From assembly GCF_016427565.1 (NCBI RefSeq), contig NZ_JAELXT010000007.1, positions 1 through 64,000 on the forward strand: DNA of 64,000 nt, given 5' to 3'. Positions 33,406 through 43,541 of this stretch are shown here, piece after piece. The position numbers and the translations under genes were made by a program. Positions within the stretch are counted from its first letter, which is position 1, and each line of letters begins with the position of its first letter. The DNA is from Microvirga splendida (lineage in GTDB: Bacteria; Pseudomonadota; Alphaproteobacteria; Rhizobiales; Beijerinckiaceae). The notes under the pieces are model-generated. The model did not search any database. It was not told where the DNA came from and saw only the letters and a program-made list of their open reading frames with translations.

Positions 33406-33792
33406 ATGGGTTTGATGACCACGATCACGCACTGGCGCTCCGGCCGAAAGGCCGGCCGGGAACTGACCTCTCTCGATGCGGACGGACTTGCGGCGTTGGC
33501 CCGGGACGTCGGGCTTTCCCCGGACCAGTTGACCCGCCTGACGGCGCGCGGCGGCAGGGCCGGAGAGGAGCTGCCGCGGCTCCTGGATGCCGTCGGGCTT
33601 GCCTCCGAGAGGATCGGGCGCACGCATCCGGACGTCATGCGCGACATGAGCCTCGTCTGCTCCGGCTGCGAGGCCGCCCGGCGCTGCCGGCGCGACCTCG
33701 ACCGAGGGTGGGCGCCCGTGGTGCAGCGCTACTGCCCCAACACCGAGACGATCAAGGCCCTGCAGGCGGAACGGTGCCACGTCGTCGCCTGA
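33406..33792 (+). CDS. DUF6455-family protein
   Basis: This 128-residue protein has a C-terminal cysteine set: CSGCEAARRC then W...YCPN (about 83-115), as in DUF6455. The N-terminal half is helical with a GLAALARDVGLSPDQL turn. It may bind a cluster or zinc, but the function is unknown. ATG 33406 has GGAGG five bases upstream; ATG 33394 and GTG 33373 are poorer. It has its own NnrR-type box. A shorter relative lies at 3363. Confidence 0.75.
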   Translation: MGLMTTITHWRSGRKAGRELTSLDADGLAALARDVGLSPDQLTRLTARGGRAGEELPRLLDAVGLASERIGRTHPDVMRDMSLVCSGCEAARRCRRDLDRGWAPVVQRYCPNTETIKALQAERCHVVA

Positions 33793-33811
33793 TGCAGCCG
33801 CTTTAGATCCC

Positions 33812-34174
33812 ATGCGCCGGCTTCATCTTTGTCTCGGCTACGGGAGCGTCACGCTGGCCGTGCTTGGCGTCATCCTACCGCTCCTGCCCACAACGCCGTT
33901 CCTGCTGCTCGCGGTGTGGTGCTTTGCCCGCTCCGATCCGGAGCGGGCCGAGCGGCTCTACCGCCACCCAAGGTTCGGATCCCTGCTCCTGAACTGGCGC
34001 GACGAGGGGGCCATCTCGCTTTCCGCGAAGGCGGTGGCTGTCGGCGCGCTTGGCCTCTCCTACGCAACGATCCTGTGGTCCACGGACAGCAGGCCTGTGC
34101 ATCTGATCCTGGCGCTCATCATGGGTGGTGTCGCGCTCTACCTGATCACGCGCCCACGGCCCAGCCGGACATGA
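33812..34174 (+). CDS. YbaN/DUF454 inner-membrane protein
   Basis: This 120-residue protein has three or four hydrophobic helices and the DUF454 landmarks: LGYGSVTLAVLGVILPLLPTTPFLLLAVWCFARSDPE (given as a region) and HPRFG. It is 19 bases after the DUF6455 stop, so the two may be one operon. Function is unknown; YbaN is a small inner-membrane protein in E. coli. Confidence 0.85.
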   Translation: MRRLHLCLGYGSVTLAVLGVILPLLPTTPFLLLAVWCFARSDPERAERLYRHPRFGSLLLNWRDEGAISLSAKAVAVGALGLSYATILWSTDSRPVHLILALIMGGVALYLITRPRPSRT

Positions 34175-34253
34175 CGGGTGCGGCCCGAGCCCGTCGGCTG
34201 CGGCTGAATGGCATGGCCTCTCCGCCTCCCCAAAGTCTTCGAGGGCAAGGTGC

Positions 34254-34267
34254 TTGCGCTCGGTCAA
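34254..34267 (+). promoter_or_regulatory. NnrR/FNR-type box before ccmE
   Basis: TTGCGCTCGGTCAA carries TTG-N8-CAA. It is centred about 67 bases before the ccmE start, and a class II start would be near 34302. Confidence 0.55.
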
Positions 34268-34327
34268 ATTCAGGTCGGCGCGCCGGTGCTACAGAAGGGC
34301 GCGACCGCAAGCCTGGAGACCTGACGC

Positions 34328-34786
34328 ATGACCCGCAAGCAAAGGCGCCTGACCCTGATCGGGACCGGACTGGCCACCATCGCCGCCGCGCTCGGCCTCG
34401 TTTCGTTTGCCATGCGCGACACCATCGTGTTCTTCCACACCCCAAGCGAAGTCGAGGCGAAGGGCGTTGCGCCCGGTGTCCGCTTCCGCCTCGGCGGCTT
34501 GGTGCAGGAGGCCTCGGTCCAACGGGGCAGGGATCAGGTCATCGCCTTCCGAATCGGGGATGCGAACGGGGCGGTGGGCGTGCAGTATCGGGGCCTCCTG
34601 CCCGACCTGTTCCGCGAAGGGCAGGGCGTCGTCGCCGAGGGCATGCTCGATCCGGCCGGCGTGTTCAAGGCCGACACGGTGCTGGCCAAGCACGACGAGA
34701 ACTACATGCCGCGCGAGGTGGCGGACGCCCTGAAGAGCCAGGGCCGCTGGCAAGGCGAGGATCCGGCCGCGACCGGATCGCCCTAG
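34328..34786 (+). CDS. ccmE: Cytochrome c maturation heme chaperone CcmE
   Basis: This 152-residue protein has an N-terminal membrane anchor and the heme-binding segment [10 protein letters not shown] (H near 122). CcmE carries heme in the periplasm for attachment to cytochromes c such as NorC and the cytochrome at 39 kb. No other ccm gene is near, so this is either the only copy split from its operon or an additional denitrification-linked copy. It has its own NnrR-type box. Confidence 0.9.
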   Translation: MTRKQRRLTLIGTGLATIAAALGLVSFAMRDTIVFFHTPSEVEAKGVAPGVRFRLGGLVQEASVQRGRDQVIAFRIGDANGAVGVQYRGLLPDLFREGQGVVAEGMLDPAGVFKADTVLAKHDENYMPREVADALKSQGRWQGEDPAATGSP

Positions 34787-34826
34787 CGCACCATCTCCCT
34801 GTGAACCCGCCGTCCTCGAACACCTG

Positions 34827-36134
34827 ATGAGACATCTGCCCATGCAATCCCGTCGTCCCCGCCGCGCAGCCTTGCCTTTCCTGGTGATCACGGTCGCCCT
34901 CGACCTGTTGGCGTTCGGCATCATCATCCCGGTCCTGCCGCGCCTGGTGCAGGACTTCCTTGGGGGCGAGGCCGTCAGCGCGGCGCAGGTCTACGGCCTG
35001 TTCGGCCTGACCTGGGCTGTGATGCAGTTCTTCGGCGCCCCTGTTCTGGGCGCGCTGTCCGACGCCGTCGGGCGCCGTCCGGTCATCCTGCTGTCCAACC
35101 TGGCGCTCGGCTTCGATTACCTGCTCATGGCCGTCGCTCCCGGCGTGGGCTGGCTCCTGGTCGGACGCGCCGCGGGCGGCCTCGCCTCGTCGAGCTTCAC
35201 CGCCGCCTTCGCCTATGTGGCCGACATCACCGACGCGGACCGCCGCGCGGCCGGGTTCGGCGTGATCGGCGCGGCGTTCGCCTTCGGCTTCATTGCAGGG
35301 CCGGCGCTTGGCGGCATGCTCGGCGCCATCGACCTGCGCCTCCCGTTCTGGGTGGCGGCGGGGCTGTGCCTGGCCAACGCGCTGTACGGCATCTTCGTGC
35401 TGCCGGAGTCGCTGCCGCGGGAGCGGCGGACGCCGTTCGCCTGGCGCAAGGCGAACCCCGTGGCCGCCCTGCGGCTGCTGCGGTCGAACACGGAGGTGTT
35501 CCGGGTCTCGGCGGTGCTGTTCCTCTCCAACCTGGCGCACGAGGTCTTCCCGGCGGTGTTCGTGCTCTACGCCGGCCACCGCTACGGGTGGGGCCAGGTC
35601 ACCATCGGCCTTGCCCTGGCCGCCGTGGGTGTCGCCTCGGCCGTGGTGCAGGGCGGGCTCGTGCGCCGTGTCGTGCCGCGGCTGGGCGAGCGGCCGACCA
35701 TGGTGGCGGGCCTCGCCTGCGGCGCCGCCGGCTCCCTGCTCTTCGGCCTCGCCCCGAGCGGGGGATGGATCTGGCTCGCGATTCCGTTGGCGGCCTTGTG
35801 GGGGCTGTTCAGCCCGGCGGCCCAGAGCCTGATGACGCAACGGATCGCGGCGTCGGAGCAGGGGCGGCTGCAGGGTGCGCTCAACAGCCTGCGCGGGGTG
35901 AGCGGCCTTATCGGCCCAGTTCTGTTCACCGCGAGCTTCGCCGCGGGCGTGGCCCAACCCGGCCCCTCCATCATCTGGGGCGCCCCGTACTTCGCGGCGG
36001 TCGTTCTGCTCCTGCTGGCCCTTGTCGCGCTTGCGCCCGCGGTTCTCGGTAAGGAAGCTGCCGGAGGGAGGGTGGTCCGGCGCCCGGCGCACGGCCTGGG
36101 CGACGGGCCGCTGCTCGCCCGGCCCCGCGCATGA
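34827..36134 (+). CDS. Tetracycline-resistance-type MFS transporter
   Basis: This 435-residue protein has about 12 membrane helices and the MFS motif PVLGALSDAVGRRPVIL between the second and third helices, as in TCR/Tet proton antiporters. The substrate is unknown, and similarity to Tet does not prove tetracycline export. It starts 40 bases after ccmE, so it is probably co-transcribed with it. Confidence 0.85.
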   Translation: MRHLPMQSRRPRRAALPFLVITVALDLLAFGIIIPVLPRLVQDFLGGEAVSAAQVYGLFGLTWAVMQFFGAPVLGALSDAVGRRPVILLSNLALGFDYLLMAVAPGVGWLLVGRAAGGLASSSFTAAFAYVADITDADRRAAGFGVIGAAFAFGFIAGPALGGMLGAIDLRLPFWVAAGLCLANALYGIFVLPESLPRERRTPFAWRKANPVAALRLLRSNTEVFRVSAVLFLSNLAHEVFPAVFVLYAGHRYGWGQVTIGLALAAVGVASAVVQGGLVRRVVPRLGERPTMVAGLACGAAGSLLFGLAPSGGWIWLAIPLAALWGLFSPAAQSLMTQRIAASEQGRLQGALNSLRGVSGLIGPVLFTASFAAGVAQPGPSIIWGAPYFAAVVLLLLALVALAPAVLGKEAAGGRVVRRPAHGLGDGPLLARPRA

Positions 36135-36145
36135 TCGCGTTTTTG

Positions 36146-36161
36146 TTTGCTGTGCCGCAAA
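36146..36161 (+). promoter_or_regulatory. NnrR-type box before the small membrane-P450-Crp genes
   Basis: TTTGCTGTGCCGCAAA carries TTG-N8-CAA and lies 12 bases after the MFS stop, centred about 64 bases before the small membrane gene. It is the likely promoter element for three downstream genes. Confidence 0.65.
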
Positions 36162-36217
36162 GCAGGCGTGCCGCCGATGGTGCAACAAGCACGCGTTGCC
36201 TGTCCTGGAGCCTGCCG

Positions 36218-36454
36218 ATGCCCGTCCCGTCTGATCGTCCCCTGCTGCGCCCTCTCGGTCAGGGGCTCGCCGTCGCGGCGCTGCTGGCCGGAATGGCCCT
36301 GATGGCCTTCGCTGCAGGGCTCGCGCTCCTGGGAGCCATGATCGGGCTGCCGATTGCCGTCGGCCTCATGGCGCTGCGGCAGCGCCTTCGGGGCGGGTCC
36401 GAACCTGCGGTGGCCGGCGCCTCGACTCTTGCTCCGCGCCTGACGCCGCGATGA
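36218..36454 (+). CDS. Small membrane protein upstream of P450
   Basis: This 78-residue protein has two hydrophobic helices (about 13-33 and 36-48 region, LAVAALLAGMALMAFAAG and [16 protein letters not shown]). ATG 36218 has GGAG seven bases upstream; a longer in-frame start at 36131 would read through the box at 36146 and is rejected. Its stop overlaps the P450 ATG by four bases (ATGA), so the two genes are translationally coupled. Function is unknown. Confidence 0.6.
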   Translation: MPVPSDRPLLRPLGQGLAVAALLAGMALMAFAAGLALLGAMIGLPIAVGLMALRQRLRGGSEPAVAGASTLAPRLTPR

Positions 36455-37680
36455 CAGCCGCCCGCCTCCGAGCGGGCCAACAGAACCCATACCATCCGTT
36501 CCACCAGATCATTCCCATGAGCAACAACCGACAGCCTGACTGGGATCCGCGGTCCCCGGCGGTTTTCGACGACCAGATCGCCGCCTACGACCGCATGCGC
36601 GGCCGCTGCCCCGTGGCCCGCAGCGACTATCTGCACTGGTCCGTGTTCCGGCACGCCGACGTGCTGCGGGTGCTGGAGGACCACGGCACCTTCAGCAATG
36701 TCGTCTCCCGCCACCCCTCCGTGCCCAACGGCATGGATCCGCCCGAGCACACGGCGTACCGGGCGCTCATCGAGCCGTACTTCGCGCCGGAGCGGGTGCG
36801 GGCCTTCCAGCCGGTCTGCCGGGGCGTTGCCGCCGATCTGGTGGGCCAGCTCCCGGCCGGCGGCGGGGTCGAGCTGATGGGCGGCTTCGCCCGAGACTTC
36901 GCCCTGCGGATCCAGTGCGCCTTCATGGGCTGGCCGGCGGAGCTGCACGAGCCGCTGCGGCAATGGACCCATCGCAACCAGGAGGCGACGCTCTCCGGCG
37001 ACCGGGCCGCCACCGCGGCCGTGGCGCTGGAGTTCGACGGCTTTGTCAGGGGCCTGCTGGACGCGCGCCGCAAGGCCGGCAACGCCGCGCCGGACGACGT
37101 GACCACCCGCCTGCTCCGCGAGCGGATCGGGGATCGGCCGCTGAGGGACGAGGAGATCGTCAGCATCGTGCGCAACTGGACCGTGGGCGAGCTGGGCACC
37201 ATCGCGGCGAGCGTCGGGATCCTGGCGCACTACTTGGCCGCCCATCCCGACCTGCAGCGGCGCATCCGGGAAGACCCCTCGCTGCTGCCTGCCGCCATCG
37301 ACGAGATCCTGCGCATCCATGCCCCCCTGATAGCCAACCGCCGGATGACGACGCGGGCGGTGGAGATCGGCGGCCGTCGGCTGGAGGCAGGGGCGCGCAT
37401 CAGCCTGATCTGGGCCTCGGCCAACCGCGACGAGGCCGTCTTCGGCGATCCGGACGAATTCCGGCTTGACCGGGATTCGGCGCACAACCTTCTCTACGGC
37501 GCCGGCATCCATGTCTGCCCGGGAGCGGAGCTGGCCCGGCTGGAGCTGCGCGTCGTGATGGAGGAGCTCCTGGCCCGCACGCGTGCGTTCGCGCTCATGC
37601 CGGACAAGCCTCCGGTACGGGCGACGTACCCGGCGGGAGGATTCACCTCGTTGGCTTTGTGGGTTGAACGATGCTCCTGA
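36451..37680 (+). CDS. Cytochrome P450 in the denitrification island
   Basis: This 409-residue P450 has heme-ligand Cys356 in YGAGIHVCPGAELAR, the ExxR pair E285/R288 and an I-helix segment VGELGTIAAS (about 245-254). In P450cam the matching segment is GGLDT; here the acidic residue is glycine while the threonine remains. P450nor, a fungal NO reductase, also lacks that acid. The start at 36451 is favoured by the ATGA overlap; ATG 36517 is an alternative. A Crp/Fnr regulator follows with an overlap of 10 bases. No redox partner is visible. Confidence 0.85.
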   Translation: MTAARLRAGQQNPYHPFHQIIPMSNNRQPDWDPRSPAVFDDQIAAYDRMRGRCPVARSDYLHWSVFRHADVLRVLEDHGTFSNVVSRHPSVPNGMDPPEHTAYRALIEPYFAPERVRAFQPVCRGVAADLVGQLPAGGGVELMGGFARDFALRIQCAFMGWPAELHEPLRQWTHRNQEATLSGDRAATAAVALEFDGFVRGLLDARRKAGNAAPDDVTTRLLRERIGDRPLRDEEIVSIVRNWTVGELGTIAASVGILAHYLAAHPDLQRRIREDPSLLPAAIDEILRIHAPLIANRRMTTRAVEIGGRRLEAGARISLIWASANRDEAVFGDPDEFRLDRDSAHNLLYGAGIHVCPGAELARLELRVVMEELLARTRAFALMPDKPPVRATYPAGGFTSLALWVERCS

Positions 37681-38477
37681 CTGAACGGCCCGGGCCCGCG
37701 CGTTGGTCCAGCGATGAACCAACAGATGCCGGAGACCGGGACGAGCCCATGCGTGATGGTGTGGAGACCATAGGCCTTCTGGCCGGGCTTGCGCCGGAGA
37801 TTGCCGCCGACCTGCTGCGGCAGGCGCAGCGGCGGACGGTGCATGCCGACGAGGTGCTCTTCACGGCCGGGCAGCCCGCCCGCTCGGTGCATGTGCTCGC
37901 CTCCGGCGCCGCCAAGCTGATGCAGACCACACCCAAGGGGGCTCGGGTCATCGTCAAGTATGTCCGGCCCGGCGAGGTCTTCGGCAGCCCCGCCCTGCTG
38001 GACAGGTTCTATCCCGTGGATGCCGTGGCGGTCATGGACGGCGTGGAGCTGCAATGGCCCTCGGAGCTGCTCAGGACCTTCATCGACCGGCAGCCGCGCG
38101 TGGCGTTCAATGTCATCCACGATCTGGAGACACGCCTGCGCGAGATGGAGGACCGGCTGCGGGACCTCTCGAACGAGCCGGTCGAGCACCGTCTGGCGCG
38201 CGCGATCCTCAAGCTCGTCGACACCTTCGGCCGTCAGACCGACGATGGTGTCGAGATCCCGTTCCCGGTTGGCCGCCAGGACCTGGCCGACCTCATCGGC
38301 AGCACCCTGCCCACCGTGAGCCGGACGCTGCGCGCCTGGGAGACGCAGCGGCAGATCCGGCGCTCCCGGCGCCGGCTGGTCATCGCCGATGTCGAGGCCG
38401 TGGCGCGGGTGCTATACCAGGACACCGCGCCGGAGCCGAAGCCCCGGCGAAGCCACCGGCGGGCCGCGCGGCGCTAG
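37671..38477 (+). CDS. Crp/Fnr-family regulator (NnrR/Dnr-like)
   Basis: This 268-residue regulator has a cyclic-nucleotide-like beta barrel (about 30-150) and a helix-turn-helix GRQDLADLIGSTLPTVSRTLRAW. In the recognition helix FNR's E..SR is P..SR here (TLPTVSR), as in denitrification regulators of the NnrR/Dnr group. FNR's N-terminal cysteines are absent, so it is not an O2-sensing FNR. Its start overlaps the P450 by 10 bases; ATG 37749 is an alternative. It may control some of the TTG-N8-CAA boxes here. Confidence 0.85.
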   Translation: MLLTERPGPARWSSDEPTDAGDRDEPMRDGVETIGLLAGLAPEIAADLLRQAQRRTVHADEVLFTAGQPARSVHVLASGAAKLMQTTPKGARVIVKYVRPGEVFGSPALLDRFYPVDAVAVMDGVELQWPSELLRTFIDRQPRVAFNVIHDLETRLREMEDRLRDLSNEPVEHRLARAILKLVDTFGRQTDDGVEIPFPVGRQDLADLIGSTLPTVSRTLRAWETQRQIRRSRRRLVIADVEAVARVLYQDTAPEPKPRRSHRRAARR

Positions 38478-38602
38478 TGTCCCTGCCCCTTCCAACGGTC
38501 AGCAGGCGAGCTTCACCTTCTCGCCCATGCGGGCCGAGCGGCTGTTGACGCCGCCTGCGCGGAGAGTGTGTCGCCAAAGGCCGCAACGGATGTCGCTGCC
38601 CG

Positions 38603-38833
38603 TCACGACCGCCAATGGTTGTTCGCCGCCGCTATCGTCTGGAAGTGGATGGCGATGACCTGCGAGATGGCGATGAGCTGGGCGGAATCCTGCTCATAGG
38701 CCGCCCGCAGCTTGTCGCGCACCTGATCGGAGGGTTGGGTCAGCTTGACACCCATCCGTGAGAGCCTGACGGCGAGGTCGAACCCCTCCTGGGGTGTCGC
38801 TGTCACCAGCGAAGGAAGCCAAGAATCGGACAT
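38603..38833 (-). CDS. Small hypothetical protein upstream-end of cytochrome region
   Basis: This 76-residue protein starts at ATG 38833 with GGAG eight bases upstream. It is helical and soluble, with a TQPSDQVRDKLRAAYEQDSAQL segment (about 36-57, given as a region). No domain is recognised. It lies downstream of the cytochrome gene on the same strand, with a 144-base gap. Confidence 0.5.
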   Translation of the reverse strand: MSDSWLPSLVTATPQEGFDLAVRLSRMGVKLTQPSDQVRDKLRAAYEQDSAQLIAISQVIAIHFQTIAAANNHWRS

Positions 38834-38977
38834 CGATGTCTCTCCTGGAGCCTGTGGAACGCAACCGGGATGGTTGCGCTTGGCGGATCGGTGGAGGTGC
38901 ATGAAGGAACCCGGCGGCAGGAACGGGTATGGTTCGCTCCCGTCCGCCTGCGGCCTCCATGCCTGCCGCTGGGGAGC

Positions 38978-39397
38978 TTACCGGGCCGCGAGCTGCTGAG
39001 GGTTCACAAGCTCCGCGGACTTCTGCCCCGCGGCATCGAACTGCTTGAGGTACGCGATCAGGTCGGCGATGCGCTTCTCGTCCTTCAGGCCGGCATAGAC
39101 CATCTTGGTGCCGGGCACCTTGGCCTTGGGATCCTTGATGTACTCGGAGAAGGTCGCCTCGTCCCAGGTCAGGCCGGAGTTCTTGTTGGCCGGCGAGTAG
39201 TTGTAGCCCTCCACCGTGCCGGCCTTGCGGCCGATGAGCCCGTTCAGGTGCGGACCGACGGCATTCTTGGCCGTGGGGCCGATCTGGTGGCAGGCGCGGC
39301 ATTGGGCGAACACCTTTTCGCCGTTGGCGGCATCCTGGGCCTGGGCGGCCGCGGGGCTGAGCGCCAGGACAACAGGCACGAGAAGGGCGAGACGCAT
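38978..39397 (-). CDS. Periplasmic class I cytochrome c
   Basis: This 139-residue protein has a signal peptide (ending AAAQAQ) and a heme c site CRACH near 32-36. An axial methionine is in GTKMVYAGLKD. The fold matches cytochrome c2/c550 electron carriers. It probably feeds NirK, NorCB or the CtaD oxidase. ATG 39397 is chosen of two adjacent ATGs for spacing to GGAG. No TTG-N8-CAA box is seen upstream. Confidence 0.9.
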   Translation of the reverse strand: MRLALLVPVVLALSPAAAQAQDAANGEKVFAQCRACHQIGPTAKNAVGPHLNGLIGRKAGTVEGYNYSPANKNSGLTWDEATFSEYIKDPKAKVPGTKMVYAGLKDEKRIADLIAYLKQFDAAGQKSAELVNPQQLAAR

Positions 39398-39536
39398 CAT
39401 AGACTCCCTAATGGTTCGTCGGAACGTCGAAGGCATAATAGGACGGAGGTCCGGCAGTTCCAGGCTGGCCAAGGCATTTCATGGCCAGACGGCCTACGCA
39501 TTTTACCTGGGTTGCGCTCTGGAACGCCCACCCTAA

Positions 39537-41264
<1,728 letters not shown>

Positions 41265-41296
41265 GCATCGGCATTGCCTGCCGGACTGCCATCGCC

Positions 41297-41350
41297 GGGA
41301 CATCCGGGGGAGAACCGAAGCGCCTTCGGCCCGTTCTCCCCGGGTGTCCC
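41297..41350 (+). terminator. Long hairpin between ctaD and fdxA
   Basis: GGGACATCCGGGGGAGAAC pairs, with a bulge, with the complementary run ending TGTCCC at 41350 around a nested CGAAG..CTTCGG stem. It is probably the ctaD terminator. Confidence 0.55.
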
Positions 41351-41366
41351 TGACGAAAGGCCTGTG

Positions 41367-41705
41367 ATGACGCATGTGGTGTTGGAGAACTGCATCCGGT
41401 GCAAATACACGGATTGCGTGGAGGTCTGCCCGGTCGACTGCTTTTACGAGGGCGAGACCATGCTGGCGATCCACCCGGACGAGTGCATCGATTGCGGCGT
41501 CTGCGTGCCGGAGTGCCCGGCCGAAGCCATCGTGCCGGACTCGGAACCCTTCGACCCGGTCTGGCTCGACATCAACCGGCAGTACGCCTCGCAGTGGCCC
41601 AACATCACCCAGAAGAAAACCCCGGCGGTCGATGCCGATGCCATGAACGGGGCGCCGGGCAAATACGGGCAGTTCTTCAGCCCTGAGCCGGGCACCGGCG
41701 ACTAG
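41367..41705 (+). CDS. fdxA: Seven-iron ferredoxin FdxA
   Basis: This 112-residue ferredoxin has the [3Fe-4S] set CIRCKYTDC...CP and the [4Fe-4S] set [12 protein letters not shown], in the typical FdxA arrangement with a long C-terminal tail. It transfers low-potential electrons in the cytosol. The ATG at 41367 starts the family N-terminus MTHVVLENC. It follows ctaD across a hairpin and converges on the DUF4142 gene. Confidence 0.93.
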   Translation: MTHVVLENCIRCKYTDCVEVCPVDCFYEGETMLAIHPDECIDCGVCVPECPAEAIVPDSEPFDPVWLDINRQYASQWPNITQKKTPAVDADAMNGAPGKYGQFFSPEPGTGD

Positions 41706-41766
41706 GCGGGCGTGGGGCGGACGGCCGGTGACCCGGACCGCCCGCCACCGCCGTTTCTTCCATGTG

Positions 41767-42459
41767 TCAATCGGACTTCTTCTTCGGGTCCGTCACCGTG
41801 CCGGTCGACGTGGGCTGCCCGCCCGAAGCGTTGCTCGCGCTCTGGAGGATACTCTGGGCCTCCGAGAGCTGGGATTTCATCTCCGGCACGGCCGAACTCG
41901 CCAATTCCTGGAATTGTCCCTGCTGGCCGAGCTTCTCCAGGTCGCTGATCGCCTGCGGGTAGGACTGCACGACCCACTGCGCGACGTTCATGCCGAACTG
42001 GGTCTCGTCGGCATCCCGCGCCAGGCTGTCGAACGTCCCGCGCTCCTTCTCCGGCATCTGCACGTTGCCCAGCTCCGGAGCGGCGGCGGTCAAGGCGCGA
42101 TTGATCCGGCTGTTGGTGAGCAGCATCTTGTCGCCGAGTTCGTGGACAGCGCCGCTCGTGTGCCGCTTCGAGGCGAGGTTGCCGTATTGCTGGGCCGTGA
42201 TCGTGTTCCTGGCGAGACTCTCGGCGGTTGGCTTCAGGTCGGCCGGCAGGGGTGTGGACGCATTGACCTGGGGCGCATGCACCGTGCCGCCGTGGCTCTC
42301 AGGGCGGCCGCCGTCCTTGTGCGGGTCCGCCATCGGGCTGCTCGTCGGGTTCTGCTCGGCCCGGGAGGGGGTCGTGGAGCGGGACTGGTCCTGCTGGGCC
42401 GCTGCGGGGAGGGCCACGAGCAGGGCACAGAGTGCGGTGGCCGTGAGGTGTGCCTTCAT
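41767..42459 (-). CDS. Periplasmic DUF4142 protein
   Basis: This 230-residue protein has a signal peptide (ending ALPAAAQ) and a four-helix DUF4142 domain over about 75-200 (SLARNTITAQQYGNLASKRHT and RDADETQFGMNVAQWVVQ are parts). The C-terminus is low-complexity and lysine-rich. Function is unknown; members are linked to stress or stationary phase. AGGAG lies before ATG 42459. It is 74 bases after nosX on the same strand. Confidence 0.8.
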   Translation of the reverse strand: MKAHLTATALCALLVALPAAAQQDQSRSTTPSRAEQNPTSSPMADPHKDGGRPESHGGTVHAPQVNASTPLPADLKPTAESLARNTITAQQYGNLASKRHTSGAVHELGDKMLLTNSRINRALTAAAPELGNVQMPEKERGTFDSLARDADETQFGMNVAQWVVQSYPQAISDLEKLGQQGQFQELASSAVPEMKSQLSEAQSILQSASNASGGQPTSTGTVTDPKKKSD

Positions 42460-42532
42460 CGTCAAATCTCCTGCCGGTTGGGATGGGAGGTCAATGATCC
42501 GCGTCCGGCACGGTTCCTCTGCCGCGACAGGC

Positions 42533-43531
42533 TCAGACCTGGAGCATGATGGTTTCTCCTGATGCCGTGAGCAGATGGACCTGCCCTTCGCCAAGCCGCT
42601 GAACAGCCTGCCCGATGTCCCCGGGCGGCAGCAGGCTGAACGCGGTCGACAACGCGTCGGCGGCCATCGCGGACGGCATCACGACGGTGACGCTGCGATA
42701 CAGCCCGGCGGACGCGCCCGTGCGCGGATCGAGCAGGTGGTTAAAGCGGCCTTCGGGCTCGAAGCGGAAGCCGTAGCCGCCGGACGTGGCGACGGCTTGG
42801 TCGACCAGATCCAATGTCTCGCCAATCCTCTCGGGATGGTCCGGATCGGCAAGGCCGACGCGCCAGGGTTCGCCGGAGGGACGGGGGCCGATAGCCCGCA
42901 ACTCGCCCATGTCGACGAGGCTGCTGGCGATGCCGCCCGCGCGCAGGATATCGACGACCCGGTCGGTCGCGTAGCCCTGGGCGATGCCGTTCAGGGTCAG
43001 CCCCATGCCGCGCCGTGGCAGGACGATGCGGTCCGCGTCAAACGCGACCTGGCCGAAACCCACCCGCGCCAGAGCGGCCTGGAGTGCGGTTTCGGGCGGT
43101 CCCTGCGGGTCGGCGCCGGGCTGGGAGAAGTGGTCGCGGTAGAGGATCCACAGGGCCTGCACCGTCGGGTCGAAGGCGCCCCCGGTCAGCTCCCAGCAGC
43201 GGCGGCACTCCGACAGGAGCTCCACGAGTGCGGCGGGCGGCGCGATCAGGAAGCCTTGGCGGTTCAGGGTGGAGAGGGCCGAGTCGTCCCGGTGGAGGCT
43301 GAACACGGCCTCCAGACGGCGGACTTCCGCAAGCGCGCGTTCGACCAGCCGCTCGGCGGCGGCACGGTCATGGTGATGCACCTGCAAGGTCGCCACCGCG
43401 CCCATCGCCTGGCCTTGCCAGGTCACAAGGTGGGCCTCGGCCCTGGGCGCATGTCCGAACGGCACAAGCCCGAGGCCCGCCGCGGCCGCGGTGACCCCGA
43501 TGAAGCGCCGGCGCGAGAGGAGGGGGGACAT
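42533..43531 (-). CDS. nosX: NosX, ApbE-type FAD transferase for NosR
   Basis: This 332-residue ApbE-family protein has a Tat-type leader with SRRRFIGVTAAAAGLGL, then FSLHRDDSALSTLNR, GGAFDPTVQALW, GLTLNGIAQGYATDRV and DMGELRAIG motifs and C-terminal acidic metal site. NosX flavinylates NosR (FMN on threonine), which supports N2O reduction. GGGAG six bases before ATG 43531 fixes the start. It is last in nosRZDFYLX, 10 bases after nosL. Confidence 0.93.
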   Translation of the reverse strand: MSPLLSRRRFIGVTAAAAGLGLVPFGHAPRAEAHLVTWQGQAMGAVATLQVHHHDRAAAERLVERALAEVRRLEAVFSLHRDDSALSTLNRQGFLIAPPAALVELLSECRRCWELTGGAFDPTVQALWILYRDHFSQPGADPQGPPETALQAALARVGFGQVAFDADRIVLPRRGMGLTLNGIAQGYATDRVVDILRAGGIASSLVDMGELRAIGPRPSGEPWRVGLADPDHPERIGETLDLVDQAVATSGGYGFRFEPEGRFNHLLDPRTGASAGLYRSVTVVMPSAMAADALSTAFSLLPPGDIGQAVQRLGEGQVHLLTASGETIMLQV

Positions 43532-43541
43532 GAAGGACTCC

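Noticed and set aside
41706-41766. A terminator shared by fdxA and the DUF4142 gene
   Set aside because: The GC-rich stem (GGCGG...CCGCC) is imperfect with several mismatches and no T-run on either strand.
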